NCBI GenBank assembly: GCA_900554585.1
Contig: USHS01000064.1
Span: forward strand, 1-7,220
From: an uncultured Collinsella sp.
GTDB taxonomy: Bacteria; Actinomycetota; Coriobacteriia; Coriobacteriales; Coriobacteriaceae
Direction: 5' to 3'
Length of the DNA: 7,220 nt
The number at the start of each line of letters is the position of its first letter. The first letter of the stretch is position 1. A program made the translations under genes and the position numbers. This document shows, in pieces, positions 1-5,018 of this stretch. Below the pieces are notes generated by a model. It ran no database searches. It saw only the letters and a list, made by a program, of their open reading frames with translations, and was not told the DNA's origin.

Positions 1-1023
1 GTCGAACACGGCGACCGCGCCGGCTCCGTCCTTTTTGTCGGGCGCGCCCGCGTCGAGCGTACCCTCACCATCGACGATGCTCGGCTCAATCTCCAGCACT
101 TGCTGCGCGCGGTTCAGACACGCAGCGGCACGCGGAAGTGTCAGCACCACCATCTGCGCCATCATCACAAAGAACAGGATCAGGATTGCGTACTCCAGCA
201 CCGCCGAGATGCTCGCGATCTGCATCGCATGGGCGCCCACGCGGTTGCCGCCCACCCACAGCACCGCTACCTCAGCGATGTTCATCAAAAAGAAGCTGGA
301 GCTGTCGAGCCCCACAAACAGGTGGTTGACCTTAATGGCGTTGTCCGCGTAATCGCTAAACACCTCGTCCAGGCGCTGCTCCTCGTGGCGCTCCTTATTG
401 AAAGCGCGGATGACGCGAACGCCCACAATGTTCTCGCGCAGCACCACGTTCATACGGTCGATAAAGCTCTGAAGGCGCATAAAAATCGGCGCGGCGTTAG
501 CCACCGTAAAGACCGCCGCCACCAGCACGATCGCAACCACCGCGCCCAGCAGCGTTCCCATGGCGGGATCGATAAACCAAGCAAAAATGATGCCCGCGAC
601 GGCCAAGAACGGCACCGGCAGCACCAACTGAATCGTCTGCAGGATAGCCTGCTGAATCACGTTGATGTCGTTGAGTGAGCGTGTGATCATCGATCCCGTG
701 CCAAATCGCTCAAAATCGCTGGCCGCGAGCTCGAGCGATTTGTCGTACACGGCATTGCGGATATCGCAGGCCACGTTGGCGGCCAGGCGCGCCGAAAGAT
801 AGCAGCCCAGCACCGTGCCGCCGCTGGCCATGCTGGTCGCGATAAACATGTATAGGCCGTTGCGTAAAATGTAGTCGACATCGCCCGTGGTAATACCGGT
901 GTTGACCATGTTCGCCAGCATCGTGGGGACCAACAGCGTACCGACGTTATCCACCAGCAGCACCAGCAGCGTCACTGCGACAAGCCCTCGATAGGGCTTC
1001 AAAAACCTCATTAACAGTCGCAC
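1..1023 (-). CDS. ABC exporter half-transporter, membrane domain (partial, C-terminal ATPase domain outside the window)
   Basis: This is the transmembrane portion (about 341 residues) of a type IV (MsbA/LmrA-like) ABC exporter half-subunit. About six hydrophobic segments are visible, near residues 13-35, 52-78, 128-150, 155-175, 243-260 and 268-295. The intracellular-loop signature RENIVGVRVIRAFNKE near 196-211 is characteristic of this exporter class. The reading frame is still open at base 1, so the nucleotide-binding domain with Walker A, LSGGQ and Walker B is not seen. I chose the GTG at 1023 because a GAGGGGG tract lies about 4-5 bases upstream. The in-frame ATG at 1011 overlaps the MarR stop by one base but is farther from that tract. 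It lies directly behind a MarR gene and overlaps its end, so the two are almost certainly one translationally coupled operon. Such exporters commonly work as heterodimers, and a partner gene may lie beyond the left edge. The substrate cannot be inferred. Confidence 0.9.
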   Translation of the reverse strand, partial: MRLLMRFLKPYRGLVAVTLLVLLVDNVGTLLVPTMLANMVNTGITTGDVDYILRNGLYMFIATSMASGGTVLGCYLSARLAANVACDIRNAVYDKSLELAASDFERFGTGSMITRSLNDINVIQQAILQTIQLVLPVPFLAVAGIIFAWFIDPAMGTLLGAVVAIVLVAAVFTVANAAPIFMRLQSFIDRMNVVLRENIVGVRVIRAFNKERHEEQRLDEVFSDYADNAIKVNHLFVGLDSSSFFLMNIAEVAVLWVGGNRVGAHAMQIASISAVLEYAILILFFVMMAQMVVLTLPRAAACLNRAQQVLEIEPSIVDGEGTLDAGAPDKKDGAGAVAVFD

Positions 1024-1511
1024 GACTCCCCCTCACGTCGATCTTGCATCTGACTTTCAGCTGCCACCTGCCGCTTAAATGTCTCGCACTCCTCGCCGAG
1101 CACCTGAGAAAATTTGCCGACCAAGCGCATAATCTCGCGTTGCTCACACGGCTCAAGCGTGCCAAAGGCTCGCTGCTCGGCCTTGAGTGCCGGCAGCGCA
1201 TAACGCTCGGCAAATTGCCTACCCTCTTCGGTCAGGCTCACAACCTTGTTTTTGCGACTGCCTTCGGCAAACTCCAGCGTGGCGAAACCCCGCGCCGTCA
1301 AGGTTTTAATAGCCGAGTTGATGGTCTGTTTGCTATAGAACCATTCGCTTGTCAGACGGCTCACAGCGATGCTACCGCCCGCCGTGCTGGTGTCGACGAG
1401 CATCCAATAGGCGCAGTCCGAAAGGCCGCAGGCGCGTGAGAACTCCGAATAGATATGATCGAGTCCATTGAGCATCCGGTCGAAATCGACCAGCGTAACC
1501 GCGCTATTCAT
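1011..1511 (-). CDS. MarR-family transcriptional regulator
   Basis: This 166-residue protein has MarR size and layout. An N-terminal dimerisation helix (about 8-30) leads into a winged helix-turn-helix. The probable recognition helix is YSKQTINSAIKTLTARG (59-75), and the beta wing is around 77-93 (LEFAEGSRKNKVVSLTEEG). C-terminal dimerisation helices span about 97-150. The tail is Cys-containing (ESCDC at the very end), and several cysteines (29, 33, 122, 142) are present; redox or metal sensing is possible but not shown. The ATG at 1511 is preceded by a moderate GGTGGGA ribosome binding site. Its TAA overlaps the exporter start region, which implies coupled translation. The promoter upstream carries a duplicated motif that could be its own operator. 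The most likely role is a repressor of its own operon and the exporter, released by an unknown ligand. Confidence 0.9.
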   Translation of the reverse strand: MNSAVTLVDFDRMLNGLDHIYSEFSRACGLSDCAYWMLVDTSTAGGSIAVSRLTSEWFYSKQTINSAIKTLTARGFATLEFAEGSRKNKVVSLTEEGRQFAERYALPALKAEQRAFGTLEPCEQREIMRLVGKFSQVLGEECETFKRQVAAESQMQDRREGESCDC

Positions 1512-1529
1512 CTATCCCACCATTCGATT

Positions 1530-1543
1530 GTCCGAGTTTTGAC
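1530..1543. repeat. Operator-like direct repeat, promoter-distal copy
   Basis: GTCCGAGTTTTGAC occurs here exactly as at 1564-1577, 34 bases away (centre to centre), or about 3.2 helical turns. This copy lies just downstream of the expected transcription start of the MarR operon. Its flanks form imperfect dyad arms (TTGTC against TGGTC in the reverse complement). The likely role is a binding site for the adjacent MarR protein. Confidence 0.65.
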
Positions 1544-1557
1544 CAATTTGTATTTTT

Positions 1558-1586
1558 AGATTAGTCCGAGTTTTGACTATCGTCAA
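1558..1586 (-). promoter_or_regulatory. Sigma-70-type promoter of the MarR/ABC operon
   Basis: On the minus strand there is a TTGACG -35 (1586-1581), a 17-base spacer and a TAATCT -10 (1563-1558). Both hexamers match the housekeeping consensus well and the spacing is optimal. Transcription would start near 1551, giving a leader of about 40 bases before the MarR ATG. One copy of the 14-bp repeat fills the spacer, so a bound regulator would exclude polymerase. Confidence 0.75.
1562..1579. promoter_or_regulatory. Operator-like dyad within the MarR promoter spacer
   Basis: TAGTCCGAGTTTTGACTA has perfect 5-bp inverted arms (TAGTC/GACTA) around an 8-base centre. It includes the second exact copy of the 14-bp repeat (1564-1577). 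It occupies the -35/-10 spacer and touches the -10 hexamer. The size and position are typical of a MarR dimer operator; the identity of the binding protein is inferred. Confidence 0.65.
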
Positions 1587-1629
1587 TAAGCTCGTTATAT
1601 ACGGGCGACCCTATATAGCATATCGACAG

Positions 1630-1667
1630 AAAAAAAGACCGCCGGCGCGGGGGCGGCGCCGGCGGTC
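1630..1667 (-). terminator. Rho-independent terminator of the small minus-strand gene
   Basis: A perfect 12-bp GC-rich stem (GACCGCCGGCGC paired with GCGCCGGCGGTC, 1637-1667, 7-base loop) is followed on the minus strand by seven T residues (1636-1630). It sits 27 bases after the stop codon of the 96-residue gene and insulates it from the MarR operon. Confidence 0.93.
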
Positions 1668-1694
1668 ACGCGAGAATAGCGATGTATTTGCCCG

Positions 1695-1985
1695 TTAGGC
1701 AGCGACGGCCTCGTAGACCGTTGCGCCCGCAAAGCTGTCGTGCAGGCTCTTGCCGCAGATCCAAGGCAGTTCGACGACCTCGCAGACCGTGTTGACCAGC
1801 TCGGAGCAGTCAGTAAAGTGGCCTTTATCGTTGAGGGCCTCGCAATCCTGAACACGCCAATAGCCATCGGTGTGCGTGATGTAGTACTCGTGATCGTTGA
1901 TCGACACGAAAGCACGCGTCTTGGAACGCAGCAGCTTCAGAAATCCTTCGAAATCGGTCTCGACGACATCTCCAGCCTGGAACAT
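1695..1985 (-). CDS. Hypothetical small protein, 96 residues
   Basis: I do not recognise a family. The protein is soluble-looking, without signal peptide or membrane segment. Aromatic and acidic residues are mixed through it (SINDHEYYITHTDGYWRVQDCEAL near residues 28-51), with four cysteines in the central and C-terminal part (CEAL, TDCSEL, TVCEV, WICGK) and a hydrophobic alanine-rich end (YEAVAA). The start at 1985 is favoured over the upstream in-frame ATG at 2015 because an ideal AGGAGGT (1999-1993) lies seven bases before it. It appears monocistronic, with a candidate promoter immediately upstream and a strong terminator immediately downstream. The clean expression signals argue for a real, possibly well-expressed gene. 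The fold has some resemblance to small beta-rich domains (a guess from alternating hydrophobic stretches), but no function is claimed. Confidence 0.8.
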   Translation of the reverse strand: MFQAGDVVETDFEGFLKLLRSKTRAFVSINDHEYYITHTDGYWRVQDCEALNDKGHFTDCSELVNTVCEVVELPWICGKSLHDSFAGATVYEAVAA

Positions 1986-1992
1986 GATAGTT

Positions 1993-1999
1993 ACCTCCT
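1993..1999 (-). promoter_or_regulatory. Strong ribosome binding site that sets the small gene's start
   Basis: AGGAGGT on the minus strand, seven bases from the ATG at 1985, is essentially a full anti-16S match. It decides against the longer reading from 2015, which would place this site inside the coding sequence. Confidence 0.85.
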
Positions 2000-2020
2000 G
2001 GCCCAGCGCCACCACAGCGC

Positions 2021-2062
2021 ATTGATAAACGTTGGTACCCCTTTAGTAAAACCTTTATCAAT
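2021..2062. repeat. Inverted repeat flanking the small gene's promoter
   Basis: ATTGATAAA (2021-2029) and its exact complement TTTATCAAT (2054-2062) have centres 33 bases apart, about three helical turns. One arm covers the candidate -10, and the other lies just upstream of the candidate -35. This could be a pair of operator half-sites or a DNA-bending arrangement. Confidence 0.5.
2022..2050 (-). promoter_or_regulatory. Candidate promoter of the 96-residue gene
   Basis: The minus strand reads TTTACT (2050-2045), 17 bases, then TATCAA (2027-2022), each matching four of six consensus positions. The start point would be near 2014, leaving a short leader of about 28 bases. The -10 lies inside one arm of an inverted repeat, so regulation by a dimeric protein is possible. 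The hexamers are only moderate. Confidence 0.4.
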
Positions 2063-2280
2063 GGATATGCGCCCATGATTTAGGCAAGTGGTAAAAAACC
2101 GCAGGGTAGACGGGATAAAACGTTTAACCATCTCATCAGCTTCTCACATTCTTGCCGCAGTTTTATGCAAACCGACTTTTCCGATTGGTAGCTATTGCTG
2201 TTTGGGGCCCTCTGCGCGACTACGGCTACGGCACGACGGGTAAGAACGGAGCATCTGCAACGTCATCGCTAGGAGAACCC
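2063..2280. other. Intergenic region between divergent genes
   Basis: About 218 bases separate the inverted repeat from the nitroreductase start. No convincing -35/-10 pair was found for the plus strand. An AAACGTTT palindrome lies at 2118-2125 in the context GATAAAACGTTT, which resembles GATAAACGTT at 2024-2033. No open reading frame with a ribosome binding site or recognised RNA motif was seen. Confidence 0.5.
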
Positions 2281-2802
2281 ATGGAGACCATCGAAGCGCT
2301 CATCCATCGCCGTAGCTGCCGCAACTACAGCGATCGCCCCGTCGAGGTAGAAAAGCTCGCACGCATTATCGAGGCAGGCCAGTATGCACCGAGCGGCATG
2401 GGGCGCCAGCCGGTGACGTTTGTCGCCGTTACCGACCCCGCGACCGTCGAGCGCCTCTCGCAGCTCAATGCGCAAGTCATGGGCAGCAACGGCGACCCCT
2501 TCTACGGCGCCAAAACCGTTGTAGTGGTGCTCGTCGACCGCAGCGTGCCGACGCACCTCGAAGACGGATCGCTTGCCATGGGCAATCTGCTCAATGCTGC
2601 CTATGCGCTGGGTGTTGATTCGTGCTGGATTCATCGCGCCCACGAGGTTTTCGATTCGCCCGAGGGCCTGGAGCTGCTGGCCAGCTGGGGTCTGCCCGCC
2701 GACGGAAGCCTGCGCGGCGTCGGCAACTGCATTCTGGGCTACGCCGAGGACGTGCTTCCCGAGGCAAAGCCGCGCCGCGACAACGTCGTCTACGTCAGGT
2801 GA
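2281..2802 (+). CDS. Nitroreductase-family FMN oxidoreductase
   Basis: This 173-residue protein belongs to the compact nitroreductase superfamily: FMN-dependent, NAD(P)H-using, usually dimeric and cytoplasmic. The family reduces nitro compounds, quinones or related acceptors. Visible family features are the N-terminal FMN-phosphate motif HRRSCRNYSDRPV (9-21), the APSGMGRQP loop (36-44), the helix DGSLAMGNLLNAAYALG (95-111) and the flavin-contacting GNCILGYAE (148-156). A basic C-terminus (KPRRDNVVYVR) is also typical. ATG 2281 is preceded by AGGAG five bases upstream, so the longer in-frame reading from 2152 is rejected. It is divergent from the 96-residue gene and has no operon partner. The physiological substrate is unknown. 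Confidence 0.92.
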   Translation: METIEALIHRRSCRNYSDRPVEVEKLARIIEAGQYAPSGMGRQPVTFVAVTDPATVERLSQLNAQVMGSNGDPFYGAKTVVVVLVDRSVPTHLEDGSLAMGNLLNAAYALGVDSCWIHRAHEVFDSPEGLELLASWGLPADGSLRGVGNCILGYAEDVLPEAKPRRDNVVYVR

Positions 2803-2807
2803 TTAGT

Positions 2808-2831
2808 TCCGCCGTTCTAACGAACGGCGGA
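2808..2831. terminator. Hairpin after the nitroreductase gene, without a U-tract
   Basis: A perfect 10-bp stem (TCCGCCGTTC paired with GAACGGCGGA) with a TAAC loop begins five bases after the nitroreductase stop codon. It lies between convergent genes. Neither strand shows a T-run after the stem, so it is a weak intrinsic terminator at best, or a 3'-end stabilising hairpin. Confidence 0.55.
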
Positions 2832-2875
2832 CCCGCTGAAAGGCCCCGTCCCATATTTGCTGCCCCACTCGCAAC

Positions 2876-3451
2876 TTATCTTGCCGATGGAGTTGTTGCC
2901 GTTTCGCTCGTCTGACTCGCATCGGCGTCGTCGCTTTGCCCGCCTTCGTCCTTTTGAGCATCGGCAATGGTGGCAGCAGCTGCGACCATACCGCGCTGGG
3001 GTGCCACACCCGTCTGGTCTTGTGCGCCTTCAACAAGCTCCGTGCCAGCATGCGCAAGTTCAGGTGATTTGAACATCGCGCCCAGACTCGCGCCGTCGCC
3101 GGCATATCCGAGCGCCGCGAGCGCGATGACGATTATCGCGGCAACGACCACGATCGGCACGTAACGATGCCAGCCTGCAGGATTGAGGCCGCTACGGCGG
3201 GCAGCACCGCGGCTAATGTAGCCGAGCGTTCCATCGTGCTTGAGCTTTGAGCCCACCACGCGCCTTCGTCCCCACAACGAGGACTCGGCCTGCATGGCCA
3301 AGCGAGCGCTTGCCGAAGGATAGCCATATTTTGTGCGCTTGAACGAGCCGTCGAACCCCGAGGCGCTTTTGCCCCACGTCCGCGAAGTCGTACGCCGGCC
3401 GACCGGCGCCGCACTTCGCTTTGTTCGGTTCGGTTTTGAAGTCTCCGCCAT
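2876..3451 (-). CDS. Hypothetical single-pass membrane protein
   Basis: I do not recognise this 191-residue protein. The N-terminal ~95 residues are strongly basic and rich in Ser, Arg and Gly (for example APVGRRTTSRTWGKS and SLWGRRRVVGSKLK). One clear membrane helix follows at about 98-117 (VPIVVVAAIIVIALAALGYAG). The C-terminal ~70 residues are Ala/Thr/Ser/Asp-rich, acidic and probably unstructured. By the positive-inside rule, the basic part is cytoplasmic and the acidic tail extracytoplasmic. The start is uncertain: ATG 3451 has GGGGGAG very close upstream, ATG 3463 lacks a site, and GTG 3505 also lacks one. It follows the Fis-type regulator gene on the same strand by about 83 bases with no terminator between, so co-transcription is likely. 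A cell-envelope or sensing role is a guess. Confidence 0.72.
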   Translation of the reverse strand: MAETSKPNRTKRSAAPVGRRTTSRTWGKSASGFDGSFKRTKYGYPSASARLAMQAESSLWGRRRVVGSKLKHDGTLGYISRGAARRSGLNPAGWHRYVPIVVVAAIIVIALAALGYAGDGASLGAMFKSPELAHAGTELVEGAQDQTGVAPQRGMVAAAATIADAQKDEGGQSDDADASQTSETATTPSAR

Positions 3452-3534
3452 ACTCCCCCGCATGCCGTAACACAATCGAAACAATGCTTCTTTGGACTGT
3501 AGCACACGCGACGCACGCGGTCACGGCGCCTCGC

Positions 3535-4752
3535 TCAGCGGTCGCTGTCCTTCAGCAGGCGCCATAAGGTCGTACGGCTTATATCGAGCACCTCTGCCGC
3601 ACGAGTCCTGTTGCCGTGAAGGTGCTGCAGGACCAACCGCGCGATATCGCGCTCGGTATCGGCCAGTGGACGCAAGATATACAGATCGCTATCGAGCGTC
3701 GGGGCACCAAAGGTCGCGGTCTTGATAACGTCCTCCTGGGCGAGTACCTCTTTCGCCACGGCACGCTCCACCGTTCCAGCCCCCACTAATATATAGAGTC
3801 GTTCAGAGACTTCACGCAGCTGCAAGTAGTTGCGGGGCCAACGGTACACATCGAGCGTCTCTGCCGCGGCGGCGGACAACATGGGGGCGCCCGTCTTAAA
3901 CATATCTGCCAGATACTTCAGGTAGCACGCAGTCTTTTTCGACGCGCCGCCCTGCTCGGCAATCGCAGGCGCCACGCTCACTGCACATGCCAAGCGCTCG
4001 GTCACAAAGGCAGCCTGATCGCTTTCGCCGCCGCCCGGCATATCGTTTGCCGTCAACACCACATGGCAACGAGTTGCGAGCGCCGTGTCGATCATTGCGG
4101 ACACGAGCTCGCGCAGACGTTGGGGGCCAACAGCATGCCAGCCGCCCATGCAAAGTGTCAGCCCCGTTTGGAATAGCGGCGATTCGGAACTTTTGAGCAG
4201 TTGGCGCCAGCCGCGATCCGTAAGCTCATCGAGCGCAACGGACACAAAGGGCTGATCGGCATAGGGTCCATCCAGGTACAGGCGTTTTGCAATCTGATCC
4301 TGCCCCGCGCCCAGCTCGCCCTCGAGCATAAGGGGCACCCCACGCGCATAGCTCTCCCGTACGGAGGCAGCGACCGCCGCCGCGTCTTCGACGATGCCGT
4401 ACGTGCTCGACGCGTAGCGAGCCTCGACTTCGTCGGCATTGAGCCACTCGATGCCCGCATGCGTCGCAGCGGCGCGCACCTTATGCGCCACGACCACCCA
4501 AAGCGCTCCGCGCTCCTTGGCCGTCGGGCGCACCGTCAAGCTCAACCGCACGCCCTCGTGGCCCATCACCAGGCGCGCCCCATCGCCCACGCGAGCGAGA
4601 CGCTCGGAAACAAAAACAGCGATATCCTGCTCGAGCGCCGCGTCACTCATAGTCGAGATCACAACGCCACCGCGCTCGTCGATTGCCAGCGCCGATGCTC
4701 CGGCTGCGGACAATGCCTCAATCAGAATCTGCAGCTTGGCATCGCTATCCAT
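3535..4752 (-). CDS. Sigma-54-activator-like regulator with degenerate AAA+ domain and Fis-type HTH
   Basis: This 405-residue protein has an uncharacterised N-terminal region (about 1-110), an AAA+-like domain (about 118-325) and a C-terminal Fis-type helix-turn-helix (366-402, with HGNRTRAAEVLDISRTTLWRLLK). AAA+ landmarks can be followed: EGELGAGQDQIA (144-155) at Walker A, LTLCMGGWHAV (198-208) at Walker B, VVLTAND (231-237) at sensor I, and YRWPRNYLQLREV (303-315) at the sensor II WPGNVREL motif. The Walker A lysine is Gln, the Walker B Asp-Glu pair is Gly-Gly, and no GAFTGA loop exists. ATP hydrolysis and sigma-54 contact are therefore unlikely, and it probably acts as a DNA-binding repressor or activator. 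ATG 4752 has AGGGG six bases upstream; the longer reading starts at TTG 4812 without a site. The membrane protein gene follows it. Confidence 0.85.
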   Translation of the reverse strand: MDSDAKLQILIEALSAAGASALAIDERGGVVISTMSDAALEQDIAVFVSERLARVGDGARLVMGHEGVRLSLTVRPTAKERGALWVVVAHKVRAAATHAGIEWLNADEVEARYASSTYGIVEDAAAVAASVRESYARGVPLMLEGELGAGQDQIAKRLYLDGPYADQPFVSVALDELTDRGWRQLLKSSESPLFQTGLTLCMGGWHAVGPQRLRELVSAMIDTALATRCHVVLTANDMPGGGESDQAAFVTERLACAVSVAPAIAEQGGASKKTACYLKYLADMFKTGAPMLSAAAAETLDVYRWPRNYLQLREVSERLYILVGAGTVERAVAKEVLAQEDVIKTATFGAPTLDSDLYILRPLADTERDIARLVLQHLHGNRTRAAEVLDISRTTLWRLLKDSDR

Positions 4753-4788
4753 GATTTGCCCCTGTCCGCGGCGATGTGCAACCGCCGA

Positions 4789-4802
4789 CGGTCGCACGAC
4801 CG
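4789..4802. promoter_or_regulatory. Perfect-arm palindrome upstream of the Fis-type regulator
   Basis: CGGTCG-CA-CGACCG has 6-bp perfect arms around a two-base centre and lies 37 bases before the start codon. A second dyad, TTCAA-AA-TTGAA, lies at 4808-4819 near the predicted transcription start. Both are good candidates for autoregulatory binding sites; the binding protein is not demonstrated. Confidence 0.5.
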
Positions 4803-4821
4803 AATGTTTCAAAATTGAACG

Positions 4822-4849
4822 ATATTACTCACCAAACACTATAGGGCAA
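4822..4849 (-). promoter_or_regulatory. Candidate promoter of the Fis-type regulator gene
   Basis: The minus strand reads TTGCCC (4849-4844), 16 bases, then TAATAT (4827-4822), four of six matches each. Transcription would start near 4815, giving a leader of about 60 bases. An alternative -10, TATAGT, lies just upstream but lacks a -35. This is a tentative assignment. Confidence 0.35.
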
Positions 4850-4874
4850 AAGTCGCCGTCCTGCGAGTATATGA

Positions 4875-4906
4875 ATTGCCCCGCATCGCCATCCTGGCGG
4901 GGCGAT
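4875..4906. terminator. GC-rich hairpin downstream of the YeiH-like gene
   Basis: ATTGCCCCGC (4875-4884) pairs with GCGGGGCGAT (4897-4906) across a 12-base loop, with one G-T wobble. It lies 113 bases after the YeiH-like stop codon. On the minus strand it is followed by TTCATATA rather than a T-run, so intrinsic termination is uncertain. Confidence 0.45.
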
Positions 4907-4966
4907 AAGAGCTCTTCGGGACCTATCAACCTGCGGACAAGCCATACCCGCAAGAGCTCCTATCGC
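4902..4966. repeat. Long imperfect inverted repeat in the intergenic region
   Basis: The arms are 4902-4920 and 4947-4966: GCGATA with TATCGC, GAGCTCTT with AAGAGCTC, and CGGG with CCCG. That makes 18 base pairs with one mismatch and one bulge around a 26-base loop. Its left arm overlaps the right arm of the hairpin at 4875-4906, so the two structures compete. A further CCTGCGG/CCGCAGG pair (4930-4936 and 4971-4977) could form instead. No gene was found in 4753-5018. Confidence 0.65.
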
Positions 4967-5018
4967 TCCACCGCAGGCATGCGCTCGCCAGCACGCAACA
5001 CGCAAATCAGCTACTTCT

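Noticed and set aside
100..678. Open frame of 192 codons on the plus strand, His/Arg-rich
   Set aside because: It is antisense to the ABC exporter, whose translation is clearly conserved in character. The composition is that of a shadow frame in GC-rich DNA, and no ribosome binding site was seen.
2152..2280. N-terminal extension of the nitroreductase
   Set aside because: The family begins at the METIEALIHRRSCR segment, and AGGAG lies five bases before ATG 2281; the extension has no similarity to the family and no ribosome binding site.
3133..3524. Overlapping minus-strand frames (103 and 127 codons) over the membrane protein gene
   Set aside because: They are Cys/Arg-rich alternative frames with no start signals. 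The 2876-3451 frame has a clean membrane helix and charge pattern.
4201..4818. Open frame of 205 codons antisense to the Fis-type regulator
   Set aside because: It has arginine/histidine-rich shadow composition, and the opposite strand has a convincing HTH-bearing protein with a good ribosome binding site.
4928..4993. Short minus-strand GTG reading (about 22 codons) after the YeiH-like gene, considered as a leader peptide
   Set aside because: It has no ribosome binding site and no run of a regulatory amino acid; the bases are better explained by the inverted repeats.
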